Source: Amycolatopsis decaplanina DSM 44594 (GTDB lineage Bacteria; Actinomycetota; Actinomycetes; Mycobacteriales; Pseudonocardiaceae). Taken from it: a stretch of DNA of 64,000 bases. Every line of letters starts with the position of its first letter. Position 1 is the stretch's first letter. The notes under the pieces were generated by a model that was not told where the DNA came from, ran no database searches, and saw only the letters and a program-made list of their open reading frames with translations. Of this stretch, positions 35,035-43,906 are shown in pieces. The DNA is taken from the NCBI RefSeq assembly GCF_000342005.1, contig NZ_AOHO01000048.1:416540-480539 (forward strand). Direction: 5' to 3'. The position numbers were made by a program, and so were the translations under genes.

Positions 35035-35326
35035 GGCGACAGTCTTCCAACAATCCCCGGCAGCCGTGACGGGAACGTCGCTATTCGCCTGTGAGTGGGA
35101 AGGACACCGCCCGGATGATCCCGACGAAGGTCGGGATCCGGGCATTGGCCGCCGCCGGCATCCCCGTTTCGGGTGACCCGCCTCACCCAGGAGATCTCGG
35201 CCAAGGATCGGCCACGTGAACGGCGGCTGACCCGCAGGCGAACAGGGTGCCCCCAGGTGTCATAGGCATCACGAGTACGCGGCCGGGACTAGGCCAAAAC
35301 GCTACCCGCGCGCTTACGATTCCCCT

Positions 35327-36559
35327 GTGACCACGCCTGTTGCACTCGCCCTGGCCGTCGGCGGACTGATCGTCGGTGTGGTTTTCGGCTTCCTGATCGC
35401 GAGGGGCCGCGCCCGCCGCGAGGAGCGGCGACCGACCGGGCCCACCGTGGCCGAACTGCTCGAACGCCTCGTGCGGTCCAGCAACAACGGCGTCGTCGTC
35501 CTCAACAAGTTCGGCGACATGGTCCTGCACAACCCGCGTGCCTACGAGCTGGGACTGGTGAAGGTCAACCAGGCCGATCCGCGGGCACGCAAGGCCGCCG
35601 AGCAGGTGGTCGAGACCGACGAGCCGATGGAGATCGACCTGTCCCCGCTGGAGGCGAGGGGCCGCCAGCCCGAGGCCGTCCTCGGCGAGGTCCGCCCGCT
35701 CGGCGACGGGTTCACCGTGGTCGAGGCTGTCGATCACTCCGAGGCGATCCGCCTCGAAGCCGTCCGGCGGGACTTCGTCGCGAACGTCAGTCACGAACTG
35801 AAGACGCCGGTGGGCGCGATCGCGCTGCTCACCGAAGCCGTCCTCGACGCCGCGGAAGACACGGAAGAGGTACGCCGTTTCGGCGGCAAGATCCTCCGCG
35901 AATCGACGCGGCTCGGCCAGCTCGTCACCGAACTGATCGCGTTGTCGCGGCTGCAGGGCGCCGAGCGGCTGCCCGACCTGAACGTGGTCGAGGTCGACGC
36001 CGTGGTCCGCGAGGCGCTCGGCCGGACGACGTTGTCGGCGGAATCCGCCGAGATCACCATCACCACCGACTCCGCCAGCGGACTCCTCATCGAGGGTGAC
36101 CGCACGCTGATGGTCACCGCGCTGTCGAACCTGCTGGAGAACGCCGTCGCGTACTCGCCGGCCGGCAGCCCGGTGTCGATCAGCAGGCGGCTGGTCGACG
36201 GGAAGGTCGAGATCGCGGTGACCGACCGCGGCATCGGCATCGCCGAGGACGAGCAGCAGCGTGTCTTCGAGCGGTTCTACCGCGCGGACAAGGCACGGTC
36301 GCGGGCGACCGGCGGCACCGGGCTGGGACTGGCGATCGTCAAGCACGTGGCCGCCAACCACGGCGGTTCGGTCGGCCTGTGGAGCCGTCCCGGCACCGGG
36401 TCGACCTTCACCCTGCGCATCCCCGCGCACATCCCCGCCGAACCGGCCGCGCCCGTGAAACAGGCTCCGCCGGCGTCCCGGCCGGAAAAGACCCCCGAGC
36501 GGACACCCCGTCTCGTGGCAACAGGGCAAGAAAGCCCCGACCATGGAGGAAACCTGTGA
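35327..36559 (+). CDS. senX3: Sensor histidine kinase SenX3
   Basis: 410 residues. One N-terminal helix (about 5-25) is followed by a PAS-like region (45-135), HisKA with H156 in VANVSHELKTPVGAI, and HATPase with NLLENAVAYS, DRGIGIAEDE and GGTGLGLAIV. A disordered Pro-rich tail ends the protein. SenX3 senses phosphate status and phosphorylates RegX3. The GTG lies 6 nt after a TACGAT -10-like box (35315-35320), so transcription may be leaderless. It overlaps regX3 by 4 bp. Confidence 0.95.
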   Translation: MTTPVALALAVGGLIVGVVFGFLIARGRARREERRPTGPTVAELLERLVRSSNNGVVVLNKFGDMVLHNPRAYELGLVKVNQADPRARKAAEQVVETDEPMEIDLSPLEARGRQPEAVLGEVRPLGDGFTVVEAVDHSEAIRLEAVRRDFVANVSHELKTPVGAIALLTEAVLDAAEDTEEVRRFGGKILRESTRLGQLVTELIALSRLQGAERLPDLNVVEVDAVVREALGRTTLSAESAEITITTDSASGLLIEGDRTLMVTALSNLLENAVAYSPAGSPVSISRRLVDGKVEIAVTDRGIGIAEDEQQRVFERFYRADKARSRATGGTGLGLAIVKHVAANHGGSVGLWSRPGTGSTFTLRIPAHIPAEPAAPVKQAPPASRPEKTPERTPRLVATGQESPDHGGNL

Positions 36560-37245
36560 CGAGGGTTCTCATCGTCGAGGACGAAGAGTCGTTCGCCGAC
36601 CCGCTCGCGTTCTTGCTCCGCAAAGAGGGCTTCACCGCCGCCGTCGCCGTGACGGGGCAGCAGGCACTCGAGGAGTTCGACCGCAACGGCGCCGACATCG
36701 TCCTGCTCGACCTCATGCTCCCCGGTATGAGCGGCACCGACGTCTGCAAGCAGCTCAGGCAGCGTTCGGCGGTACCGGTGATCATGGTGACCGCGCGCGA
36801 CAGCGAGATCGACAAGGTCGTCGGGCTGGAACTCGGCGCCGACGACTACGTCACCAAGCCGTACTCGGCCCGTGAGCTCATCGCGCGGGTGCGGGCGGTG
36901 CTGCGCCGCGGCGGCGAGCCGGGCTCCGAAGGCGATCTGGCCCCGCTCGTGCTGACCGCCGGGCCGGTGCGCATGGACGTCGAGCGGCACGTGGTGACCG
37001 TCGACGGTCAGGAGGTCTCCTTGCCGCTGAAGGAGTTCGATCTGCTCGAGTACCTGCTGCGCAATGTGGGCCGTGTGCTCACCCGCGGTCAGCTGATCGA
37101 CCGGGTGTGGGGCGCGGACTACGTCGGCGACACCAAGACCCTCGACGTCCACGTCAAGCGCCTGCGGTCGAAGATCGAACCGGACCCGGGTTCGCCCCGG
37201 CACCTGGTCACCGTCCGGGGCCTCGGCTACAAGTTCGAGACGTAA
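36556..37245 (+). CDS. regX3: Response regulator RegX3
   Basis: A 229-residue OmpR/PhoB-type regulator. The receiver has D52 in IVLLDLMLPGMSG and a conserved Lys in DDYVTKPYS near 101. The C-terminal winged helix (about 130-229) has LKEFDLLEYLLRNVGRVLTR and DVHVKRLRSKIE. It controls the phosphate-starvation regulon. GTG 36556 is used because it starts the receiver; a longer frame would extend antisense-like sequence inside senX3. Confidence 0.96.
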   Translation: MTRVLIVEDEESFADPLAFLLRKEGFTAAVAVTGQQALEEFDRNGADIVLLDLMLPGMSGTDVCKQLRQRSAVPVIMVTARDSEIDKVVGLELGADDYVTKPYSARELIARVRAVLRRGGEPGSEGDLAPLVLTAGPVRMDVERHVVTVDGQEVSLPLKEFDLLEYLLRNVGRVLTRGQLIDRVWGADYVGDTKTLDVHVKRLRSKIEPDPGSPRHLVTVRGLGYKFET

Positions 37246-37276
37246 ATCACCGATGCTCGGCTGACCGAGGGGTCTT

Positions 37277-37406
37277 CCAAAGGGCGCTCCGCGCCCGACG
37301 AAGACTTCACCGTCGAGCGCCCTCTTTGGGCCGAAGGCCCACGGAAACCTGATGAAGGGGCGCCTCCACACCCAGCTTCACCTGGTGTGCGATCCGGCGC
37401 CCCTTC
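37277..37406. terminator. Two consecutive hairpins after regX3
   Basis: CCAAAGGGCGCTC pairs with GAGCGCCCTCTTTGG (37277-37329), with a nested GACG-AAGACTTCAC-CGTC hairpin. A second, GAAGGGGCGCC/GGCGCCCCTTC (37354-37364 with 37396-37406), encloses CACACC/GGTGTG. Part of the first element (GACGnAGACTTCACCGTC and CGCCCTCTTTG) recurs at 40211-40243. Confidence 0.7.
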
Positions 37407-37494
37407 GGCAGGTTTTCGTCAGCGCTCGGCCAAGAGACACAGATCACGGTTACGGTTTCGTGACCTGACGTGGGGGCGGGTACCGTAGACGCTC

Positions 37495-38484
37495 GTGCGC
37501 CTAGGGGTACTCGACGTCGGTTCCAATACCGTCCACTTGCTCGTGGTCGACGCCCACCGTGGCGCCCACCCGACCCCGATGCATTCCGAAAAGGCCGTCC
37601 TCCGGCTCGCCGAGCAGATCACGCGCACCGGCGACCTGAGCCGTGCGGGCGCGGACAGTCTGGTGCGTGCGGTCGAATCGGCGAAGGCGGCCGCGGCGCG
37701 GCTCGGCTGCGAAGAGGTCATGGCGTTCGCCACCTCCGCGGTCCGCGAAGCCAAGAACGCTCCGAAGGTGCTGGCGAAGGTCCAAGAACAGACCGGCGTC
37801 GAACTGAAGGTGCTTTCCGGGATCGACGAATCCCGGCTCACCTTCCTCGCCGTCCGCCGCTGGTTCGGCTGGTCGGCGGGAAAGCTGCTCGTGCTCGACA
37901 TCGGCGGCGGCTCGCTGGAAGTCGCGATGGGCCGCGACGAAGAGCCGGATCTGGCCGAATCGCTGCCCTTGGGCGCGGGCCGGACCACCCGGACGCGGTT
38001 CCAGCACGACCCGCCGACCCGGTCGGAGCTCATCGCGACTTCGGCGTGGCTCGAAGAACAACTCACCCCGCTCGCGAAGAAGGTCGCCAAATTGGGTGAA
38101 CCCGATCGTGTCGTGGCGACGTCGAAGACGTTCCGGTCACTCGCCCGGCTGACCGGAGCGGCGCCGTCGGCCATCGGGCCGCATGTGCGCCGTACCCTGA
38201 CCGACACCGCGTTGCGCCAGCTCATCGCGTTCATCTCCCGGATGACCGCCCATGACCTGGCACAACTCGAGGGGGTCAGCGCGAGCAGGTCGCATCAGCT
38301 GGTGGCAGGCGCGCTCGTCGCACAAGCCACCATGCGGGCGCTTTCCCTGGAAGAACTGGAGATCTGTCCGTGGGCGCTGCGAGAAGGTGTCATCCTTCGA
38401 CGGCTGGACCATTCGAATGGTGCGGACGAGACTGTGGGCGGCAGCGCCCGACTGGACTTAGTCGACGGAGAACGGGCACGGTGA
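37495..38484 (+). CDS. ppx: Ppx/GppA exopolyphosphatase family protein
   Basis: 329 residues of the ASKHA fold: GVLDVGSNTVHLLVVDAHRG at the start, AFATSAVREAKN near 80, and the phosphate-binding LVLDIGGGSLEVAMGRD near 130. It hydrolyses polyphosphate or pppGpp ends. It is syntenic with Rv0496. The GTG start at 37495 is well placed. A tiny frame and a Pro-rich membrane protein follow directly. Confidence 0.9.
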   Translation: MRLGVLDVGSNTVHLLVVDAHRGAHPTPMHSEKAVLRLAEQITRTGDLSRAGADSLVRAVESAKAAAARLGCEEVMAFATSAVREAKNAPKVLAKVQEQTGVELKVLSGIDESRLTFLAVRRWFGWSAGKLLVLDIGGGSLEVAMGRDEEPDLAESLPLGAGRTTRTRFQHDPPTRSELIATSAWLEEQLTPLAKKVAKLGEPDRVVATSKTFRSLARLTGAAPSAIGPHVRRTLTDTALRQLIAFISRMTAHDLAQLEGVSASRSHQLVAGALVAQATMRALSLEELEICPWALREGVILRRLDHSNGADETVGGSARLDLVDGERAR

Positions 38485-38488
38485 CGAG

Positions 38489-38593
38489 GTGACGGAAATG
38501 CGGATGACGGTGGATAGCGCGCGCGACGCCGCCGATGCCCCGTCGCGTGCCGGTTCACAACGGCTGGAGCGCGCATTGGACAGCACGGTATGA
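38489..38593 (+). CDS. Possible 34-residue leader ORF
   Basis: GTG at 38489 (or ATG at 38498) opens a short frame. It begins 5 bp after the ppx stop and ends with ATGA overlapping the next start. The spacing is exactly what translational coupling would need, but the peptide has no recognisable feature, and stop-free runs this short are common at this GC content. Confidence 0.3.
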   Translation: MTEMRMTVDSARDAADAPSRAGSQRLERALDSTV

Positions 38594-40140
38594 CGGACGA
38601 GACAGAGAGCGGCCAGCCGCAGAAGACCGTGGCGGAGCTGCTCGCGCAGCATGGAGCCCAGCCCGAAGGCGGGCGCCGCAGGCGACGCCGCGCGGCCGAC
38701 GACGACGAGGCTCCCGAGCCTGCTCGCGGACGGCGCGCGCCGTCGGTGAGTGACACCGCGCCGCAGGCGATCATCGACAGGGTGTCCGGCGACACCCCGC
38801 CGCCGCCCAACCGTCCTCCGCGCCGCTCGCGCCCCCAAGACTCCGGAGCGCGTCCGCTTCCGCCGCCGCAGCAGGACTCCGCGCCGCTGCCGGTGCCGCC
38901 GAACGTCGCGTCCACCCCGACCCGGCAGACGCCGCCGGTGCGCCCGCCCCAGGAACAGAGCGGCTATCAGCAGCGTCCGCCGCAGCAGTCGGGTCAGTTC
39001 GTGCGGCCCGCTCCGCCGCAGGAGCAGTCCGGTTACCAGCAGCGTCCGCCGCAGCAGTCGGGTCAGTTCGTGCGGCCGGCTCCGCCGCAGGAGCAGTCCG
39101 GGTATCAGCAACGTCCGCCGGACTCCGAGGGGCTGCCCCCGCGTGGCCGTCCGCGGCCCGCGGGCCAGGAGGAGACCCGCGGCGCGGTGCCGCCGGTCCG
39201 CCGTCGCCCCGAGCCGCCCGCCGGACCTCCGTCGTCGGGACTCTCGGCGAGACTCGACGGCGGCCTCGACGCCCCGGCCGACGACGTGCAGGACCAGCCG
39301 GGCCCGATGGCCAGCGGAGCGTTCGCGGCGCCGCCGGCCCAGCCGGCGCGGCGCCGCCGTCCGGCGGCCCGTCCGCCCCAGCCGAAGGCCGAACCGAGCA
39401 CCGAACAGTTCGCCGCGGTCGGCGACGAAACCGCGTCCGAACCCGAGGCGCCCGCGCCCGTCGAGCCGGCGGCACCGCCCGCAGGCCTCGCGGGATGGCG
39501 TAAACGCAGGCAGAAGGTGCAGTCCGAGGACACCGAGATCGGCGGCATCCCGCCGGTGCCGCCCCCGCCCGTGCCCGCGCCCGTCGAACCGGACGCCGAC
39601 CCCGAACCGGACCCGTTCGACGCGGGCCCCCCGACCATGGGGCACCCGGCGCCGATGCCGTTCGTGCCGCCGCATTCGCTCGACGACCGCGACCGGCAGG
39701 ACAACCTCGACGAGTACGAGCGCGAGTTCGCCGACCCGGCCTACCCGGACGGCGGTCCGGACTTCGGTCGCGACGACTACGGCTACCGCGCCGACGATTA
39801 CGAGGACGACTACGAAGACGACCCGGCCGAGGACATCGTCGAGGAGGACGAGCCCCCGGCACCCGCGGAGAAGGCATCGCCGGGGAAGCAGTGGCTGGCG
39901 CTGGCCGGTCAGCTCGCCCTCGGCGTCGTCGGCGGCGCCGGGGTCTGGTTGGGCTTCAACTGGCTGTGGGTGAACATCCCCGCCGCCGCGCTGGTCGCCG
40001 CGCTGCTGGTGATCGTCGCGCTGGTGTGGATCGTCCGGAAGATCCGCAAGGCGGAAGACCTGCAGACCCTGGTGCTCGCGGTTCTGGTCGGACTGGTGGT
40101 GACGGTCTCACCGGCCGCACTCCTGCTGGTCGCGCGCTAG
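38590..40140 (+). CDS. Pro/Gln-rich membrane protein with 23-residue tandem repeats (Rv0497-like)
   Basis: 516 residues. A long disordered cytoplasmic part (about 1-420) is rich in Pro, Arg, Gln and acidic residues, with about two and a half copies of a 23-residue PPQEQSGYQQRPPQQSGQFV-type unit near residues 118-180. Three hydrophobic helices follow (about 436-516). The repeat DNA (69 nt) is nearly identical between copies, so it may be a variable-number repeat. Only the overall form and position match Rv0497. Function unknown. Confidence 0.75.
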   Translation: MTDETESGQPQKTVAELLAQHGAQPEGGRRRRRRAADDDEAPEPARGRRAPSVSDTAPQAIIDRVSGDTPPPPNRPPRRSRPQDSGARPLPPPQQDSAPLPVPPNVASTPTRQTPPVRPPQEQSGYQQRPPQQSGQFVRPAPPQEQSGYQQRPPQQSGQFVRPAPPQEQSGYQQRPPDSEGLPPRGRPRPAGQEETRGAVPPVRRRPEPPAGPPSSGLSARLDGGLDAPADDVQDQPGPMASGAFAAPPAQPARRRRPAARPPQPKAEPSTEQFAAVGDETASEPEAPAPVEPAAPPAGLAGWRKRRQKVQSEDTEIGGIPPVPPPPVPAPVEPDADPEPDPFDAGPPTMGHPAPMPFVPPHSLDDRDRQDNLDEYEREFADPAYPDGGPDFGRDDYGYRADDYEDDYEDDPAEDIVEEDEPPAPAEKASPGKQWLALAGQLALGVVGGAGVWLGFNWLWVNIPAAALVAALLVIVALVWIVRKIRKAEDLQTLVLAVLVGLVVTVSPAALLLVAR

Positions 40141-40249
40141 CGGCCTCGGGGCCAGCGCCAAGGTGACCAGGCCGAAGGTGACCACACGGGTCTCCGAAAG
40201 CGCGTCAGCGCGACGGAGACTTCACCGTCGCGCCCTCTTTGCCGGAGGC

Positions 40250-40330
40250 TCGCGATCTCGCTGGCAGGGCGCCCTTAGGCTCTCCGCGTGAGTGCACTCG
40301 GGGACTCGCGCCCTGGCAGCGAGATCGCGA
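40250..40330 (+). promoter_or_regulatory. 23-bp inverted repeat with the next start codon in its loop
   Basis: CGCGATCTCGCTGGCAGG (from 40251) pairs with its near-exact complement at 40308-40330; the 23-bp arms have one mismatch. The 35-nt loop holds the GTG at 40288. Such a stem could gate translation of the isomerase gene. It begins after the second copy of the AGACTTCAC hairpin (40211-40243). Confidence 0.65.
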
Positions 40331-41130
40331 AGGGCGCGACAGATATAGCCGTAGGCGTCTCGACGGCGTCCGTCTGGCCGTTGCGGGCGGGTGCGGCGTT
40401 CGAGCTGGCCGCCGACCTCGGCTACGACGGTGTCGAGGTGATGGTCTGGGCGGACCCGGTCAGCCAGGACGTCTCCGCGCTGCGCCGCTGGTCGCGCCGC
40501 ACCGGTGTGCCGGTGCTGTCGATCCACTCGCCCTCGCTGCTGATCACCCAGCGCGTGTGGTCGCCGGATCCCGAGGTGCGCCTGCGGATGTCCGTGGACG
40601 CGGCACAGGAACTGGGCGCGCGCACGGTCGTGGTGCATCCGCCGTTCCGCTGGCAGCGCCGCTACGGCGACGCGTTCGGCGACCTCGTCGACGAACTCGA
40701 GGAAACCGGCGGTATCGAGATCGCGGTCGAGAACATGTTCAAGGTCCGCCCGCCCGGTGGCTCGCGGACGTCACGCGTGTCGGCCTTCCGGCCTTCGATC
40801 GACCCTACGGACGTAGGGTTCCGCCACTACACGCTCGACCTGTCCCATACAGCGGCAGCCGGGATGGACGCCCTCGCGCTCGCCGAACGGATGGGGTCCG
40901 GGCTCGCGCACGTCCACCTGGCGGATGGCACGGGCCTCCCGAAGGACGAGCACCTGGTGCCCGGACGCGGGATCGAACCCTGCGCCGAACTGCTCGAAAA
41001 GCTCGTGAACAGCGATTTCTCCGGGCAGGTCGTGCTGGAGATCAACACCCGCCGGTCGCCGAGCGCCGCGCAGCGGTCGCGGGACCTCGCGGAGTCACTC
41101 TTGTTCGCGAGGCTTCACCTCGGTCAGTGA
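40288..41130 (+). CDS. Sugar phosphate isomerase/epimerase-type TIM-barrel protein (Rv0498-like)
   Basis: 280 residues of the xylose-isomerase-like/AP endonuclease 2 fold: STASVWPLRAGAAFELAADL, YDGVEVMVWADP, VVVHPPFRWQRRYGD, IAVENMF, YTLDLSHTA and VHLADGTGLPKDEHLVPGRG. His, Glu and Asp at strand ends fit a metal site. The substrate is unknown. Homologues start near IAVGVSTASV, so the first 23 residues encoded in the hairpin are extra; no later ATG or GTG is available. Confidence 0.85.
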   Translation: MSALGDSRPGSEIAKGATDIAVGVSTASVWPLRAGAAFELAADLGYDGVEVMVWADPVSQDVSALRRWSRRTGVPVLSIHSPSLLITQRVWSPDPEVRLRMSVDAAQELGARTVVVHPPFRWQRRYGDAFGDLVDELEETGGIEIAVENMFKVRPPGGSRTSRVSAFRPSIDPTDVGFRHYTLDLSHTAAAGMDALALAERMGSGLAHVHLADGTGLPKDEHLVPGRGIEPCAELLEKLVNSDFSGQVVLEINTRRSPSAAQRSRDLAESLLFARLHLGQ

Positions 41131-41203
41131 CAAAGATCGTCTCCGGGTGCGGAGATTCATTCCTCCCTGCGCCCAAGGCGCTGGTACACGTAAAGTTCCG
41201 ACC

Positions 41204-41275
41204 GTGAACCAGCTGCGCTTGTTGATCTCCCGCACCCCGATGGATCGGCTCGTGGCCTGGGTCAGTGCTCGGTGA
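41204..41275 (+). CDS. Possible 23-residue ORF coupled to the thioesterase gene
   Basis: GTG 41204 opens a frame (MNQLRLLISRTPMDRLVAWV...) that ends in a GTGA overlap with the next start. The peptide is amphipathic and basic. It might be a leader or a translational-coupling device. Nothing further supports it. Confidence 0.3.
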   Translation: MNQLRLLISRTPMDRLVAWVSAR

Positions 41276-42102
41276 GCGCGGCCTACGAATCGAGCACCTC
41301 CTTCGACGCGGCGTGCGCGACGAGATCACTGGGTGACGGCACTTTCACGGCCGTACTGCGGACCGAATGGTCGATCGGCGGACATCCTCACGGCGGCTTC
41401 CTGATGGCCTTGATGGCACGGGCCGCCTTGGCGTTTCTGCACGAACGCGGCGAGCCGCCGTCCGAGCCGCTCGCGATCAGCGCGGAGTTCCTGCACCCGC
41501 CGGCGGTGGGGCCGGTGTTGCTGCGCATGGACGTCCGGAAGGTCGGAAGGCGCGCCTCGGTCGTCGCGGTCCTGCTGGAGCAGCGGGGTCGCAGCTGCGT
41601 CGAGGCCAGGGTGACCACCGGGCGGCTGCCGATGCGGCGGCCGGAGTGGACCGACGTCCCGGCCATGCCCGTGGAGCCGCCGCCCGGCGCCGTGCCCGTG
41701 ACCGGTGAGACCTCCGAAGGCCTGTTCAACCTCGCGAAGGGCTGCGAGGTCCGGCTCGATCCCGCGAGCGTCGGCTACCTGCACGGGCGGATCGGCGACC
41801 CGCCGAGGATGCGGCTGTGGGTCCGGCCGCGCCACGGGCTCGCGGACCCGTACTTCGCCCTGCTCGCGAGCGACGTGAACCCGCCGGTGGTCTACAACCT
41901 CGGCCGGGTCGGCTGGGCGCCGACCGTGCAGCTGACCGCGTTGCTGCGCACCCGGCCGGCGCCGGGCTGGTTGCGGGTGATCGTCCAGAGTCAGTCGGTG
42001 CACGAGTCCTGGTTCGACTCGGACGCCCTCGTGGTCGACTCGCAGGGCAGGCTGGTCTGCCAGGCACGGCAGCTGGCGCTTGCCCCGGCGCCCGGGGGCT
42101 GA
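41272..42102 (+). CDS. Acyl-CoA thioesterase (TesB-like double hotdog) family protein
   Basis: 276 residues. The first hotdog has GGHPHGGFLMALMARAALAF near residue 36 and the second WFDSDALVVDSQGRLVCQAR near the C-terminus. The position equals Rv0499. It probably hydrolyses an acyl-CoA; the chain length is unknown. The GTG start overlaps the stop of a 23-codon frame. Confidence 0.84.
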   Translation: MSAAYESSTSFDAACATRSLGDGTFTAVLRTEWSIGGHPHGGFLMALMARAALAFLHERGEPPSEPLAISAEFLHPPAVGPVLLRMDVRKVGRRASVVAVLLEQRGRSCVEARVTTGRLPMRRPEWTDVPAMPVEPPPGAVPVTGETSEGLFNLAKGCEVRLDPASVGYLHGRIGDPPRMRLWVRPRHGLADPYFALLASDVNPPVVYNLGRVGWAPTVQLTALLRTRPAPGWLRVIVQSQSVHESWFDSDALVVDSQGRLVCQARQLALAPAPGG

Positions 42103-42126
42103 CGGCGGTTTGGCACGCTGAAAGGC

Positions 42127-42942
42127 ATGAGCGTGATCGCGGTTCTGGGTGCGGGCAAGATCGGGGAGGCCCTGCTCTCGGGCCTGCTGCACGGCGGGCA
42201 CAGCCCCGCCGACCTGCTGTTCACCGAGCGGTATCCGGCACGCGCGGCCGAGCTGACCGAGCGCTACGGCGTGCACGGGGTCACCGTCGCCGACGCCGCG
42301 CGCCGGGCCGAGGTGCTGGTCGTCGCGGTCAAACCGCAGGACATCGAACCGGTGCTGGACGAACTCGCGCCGCTGCTCGGCAAGGAATCGCTGGTGGTTT
42401 CGCTGTGCGCGGGCCTGCCGACCGCCCTGTACGAGCGCAGGCTGGCCGATGGCGTCCCCGTGGTGCGGGTCATGCCGAACACCCCGATGCTCGTCGGAGA
42501 GGCGATGAGCGCGGTCTCGGCGGGCGCGCACGCGACCGCCGAGCACATCGCGGTGGTGAAGGACCTGCTCTCGCACGTCGGGCAGGTCGTCGAGGTGCCC
42601 GAGTCGCAGCAGGACGCCGTCACGGCGCTGTCCGGCTCCGGGCCCGCGTACTTCTTCTACCTGGTCGAGGCCATGATCGACGCCGGGATCCTGCTCGGCC
42701 TGCCCCGTGCGCTCGCCGGGCAGCTGATCATCCAGTCGGCGGTCGGGGCGGCGAAGATGCTCGCGGAGTCCGACGAACACCCGGTGCTGCTGCGCGAAGC
42801 CGTCACCTCGCCCGCCGGGACGACCATCAATGCCATCCGCGAGCTGGAGAAGCACGGCGTCCGCGCGGCGCTGCTGGCCGCCATCGAGGCCGCGAAGGAC
42901 CGCTCGACCGAACTGGGCCGCGCCCACGACTCCCGCAATTAG
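42127..42942 (+). CDS. proC: Pyrroline-5-carboxylate reductase ProC
   Basis: 271 residues. The N-terminal Rossmann fold starts VIAVLGAGKIGEALLSGL. RVMPNTPMLVGEAMSAVS is near 118, and the C-terminal dimer domain has ALSGSGPAYFFYLVEAM and TSPAGTTINAIRELEKHG. It makes L-proline from P5C with NAD(P)H. The last three codons (SRN and TAG) lie inside palindrome copy D. Confidence 0.95.
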   Translation: MSVIAVLGAGKIGEALLSGLLHGGHSPADLLFTERYPARAAELTERYGVHGVTVADAARRAEVLVVAVKPQDIEPVLDELAPLLGKESLVVSLCAGLPTALYERRLADGVPVVRVMPNTPMLVGEAMSAVSAGAHATAEHIAVVKDLLSHVGQVVEVPESQQDAVTALSGSGPAYFFYLVEAMIDAGILLGLPRALAGQLIIQSAVGAAKMLAESDEHPVLLREAVTSPAGTTINAIRELEKHGVRAALLAAIEAAKDRSTELGRAHDSRN

Positions 42943-43010
42943 TCGCCTACTTGCGCCGGTCGAGGACGCGCGCGAGCAGGGTGCCCCGCAAGTAGGTGAC
43001 TAATTGCGGG
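42932..43010. repeat. Dispersed palindromic element, copy D
   Basis: 24-bp arms at 42932-42955 and 42987-43010 have one mismatch and a 31-nt spacer. The left arm supplies the stop codon (TAG at 42940-42942) of proC. The spacer is nearly the same as in copy E, which shows common descent. Confidence 0.87.
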
Positions 43011-43149
43011 AAGGTCGGACGGGCCCATCTCGGTGACTCGCGTCGCTTTAGCCACACGTGTCCCGCTACTCTCAGGAGAGCACGTGCGTGTCGATACCAC
43101 AGGTGGGGAAGCCTCGTGGCGCGACACGTGTCGAAGGACACGGTGAATC

Positions 43150-43374
43150 ATGCCGCCGAACAAGAAAGATGACCTGTCCAAGGTCAACACAGTGGGCCAG
43201 GTCCAGTTCCTGACGGTCGCCGAGGTGGCCACGCTGATGCGGGTCTCCAAGATGACCGTCTACCGCCTAGTTCACTCGGGCGAGTTGCCCGCGGTGCGCG
43301 TCGGGAAGTCGTTCAGAGTGCCCGAAAAGGCCGTGCACGAGTATCTGCAGGGCGCGTACTTCGACGTGGGCTGA
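43150..43374 (+). CDS. Excisionase-type HTH protein (Rv0500A-like)
   Basis: 74 residues. The MerR-like winged HTH QFLTVAEVATLMRVSKMTVYRLVHS is followed by a wing (VGKSFRVPEKAVHEYL). Conserved position after proC and before bS22 shows it is a core gene, not a prophage remnant. It is a likely DNA-binding regulator. ATG at 43150. Targets unknown. Confidence 0.87.
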   Translation: MPPNKKDDLSKVNTVGQVQFLTVAEVATLMRVSKMTVYRLVHSGELPAVRVGKSFRVPEKAVHEYLQGAYFDVG

Positions 43375-43519
43375 GGCTCGCTTCGCGGAGCACAGCGTGC
43401 CCGCCCGAGGGCGTCTTCCGGGGCGCGAGTACCCTGGAAGACCGCTCGTGCCTGTGCGCTCCACCCGTTGGACGCTGCGCCGGGCAGCGTGACCGACGAC
43501 GAAGGAAGGAGCGCTCACG

Positions 43520-43621
43520 ATGGGCTCTGTGATCAAGAAGCGCCGTAAGCGCATGTCGAAGAAGAAGCACCGCAAGTTGCTGCGCCGGACGCGCGTTCAG
43601 CGTAGGAAGGCCGGCAAGTAA
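43520..43621 (+). CDS. Small basic ribosomal protein bS22 (AURKAIP1/COX24 type)
   Basis: 33 residues, [20 protein letters not shown]... ending RRKAGK, nearly all Arg and Lys. This is the Rv0500B family, seen as bS22 in mycobacterial 30S structures. ATG 43520 follows a GGAAGGAG site by a few bases. A strong terminator follows. Actinobacteria commonly carry it at this place. Confidence 0.9.
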   Translation: MGSVIKKRRKRMSKKKHRKLLRRTRVQRRKAGK

Positions 43622-43636
43622 GACACAGCCGGTGAG

Positions 43637-43663
43637 TGGCCCGTCCAGTTTCTGGACGGGCCA
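43637..43663 (+). terminator. Hairpin terminator after bS22
   Basis: TGGCCCGTCCAG-TTT-CTGGACGGGCCA is a perfect 12-bp stem about 15 bp after the stop, followed by a short T-containing run (ATTCCCATTT). Confidence 0.85.
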
Positions 43664-43906
43664 TTCCCATTTCGTGGGCGGTTTCCGCCCATTCGAGTGA
43701 GACGTGCATCCCCTCTGCGAGCAGCGGGTTAATAGCATGTAAGCGCTGGCTCGACTACCCCTAATGAGCGGTAACATCTCAAGGGCAGCCGCGCGATGCT
43801 TCCAGTGAGTGCGGGTACGCGCACACTTGGTGGACCAATTCGCGCTCAAGGTCATCAGGACCCCGTGATCGAAGTCCGAGAACCGCCCAAAGCCGCAGGG
43901 AGTCCT

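Noticed and set aside
43150..43374. Prophage or integrative-element excisionase
   Set aside because: There is no integrase or attachment site, and the gene is at the same place in mycobacteria, so it is a core gene.
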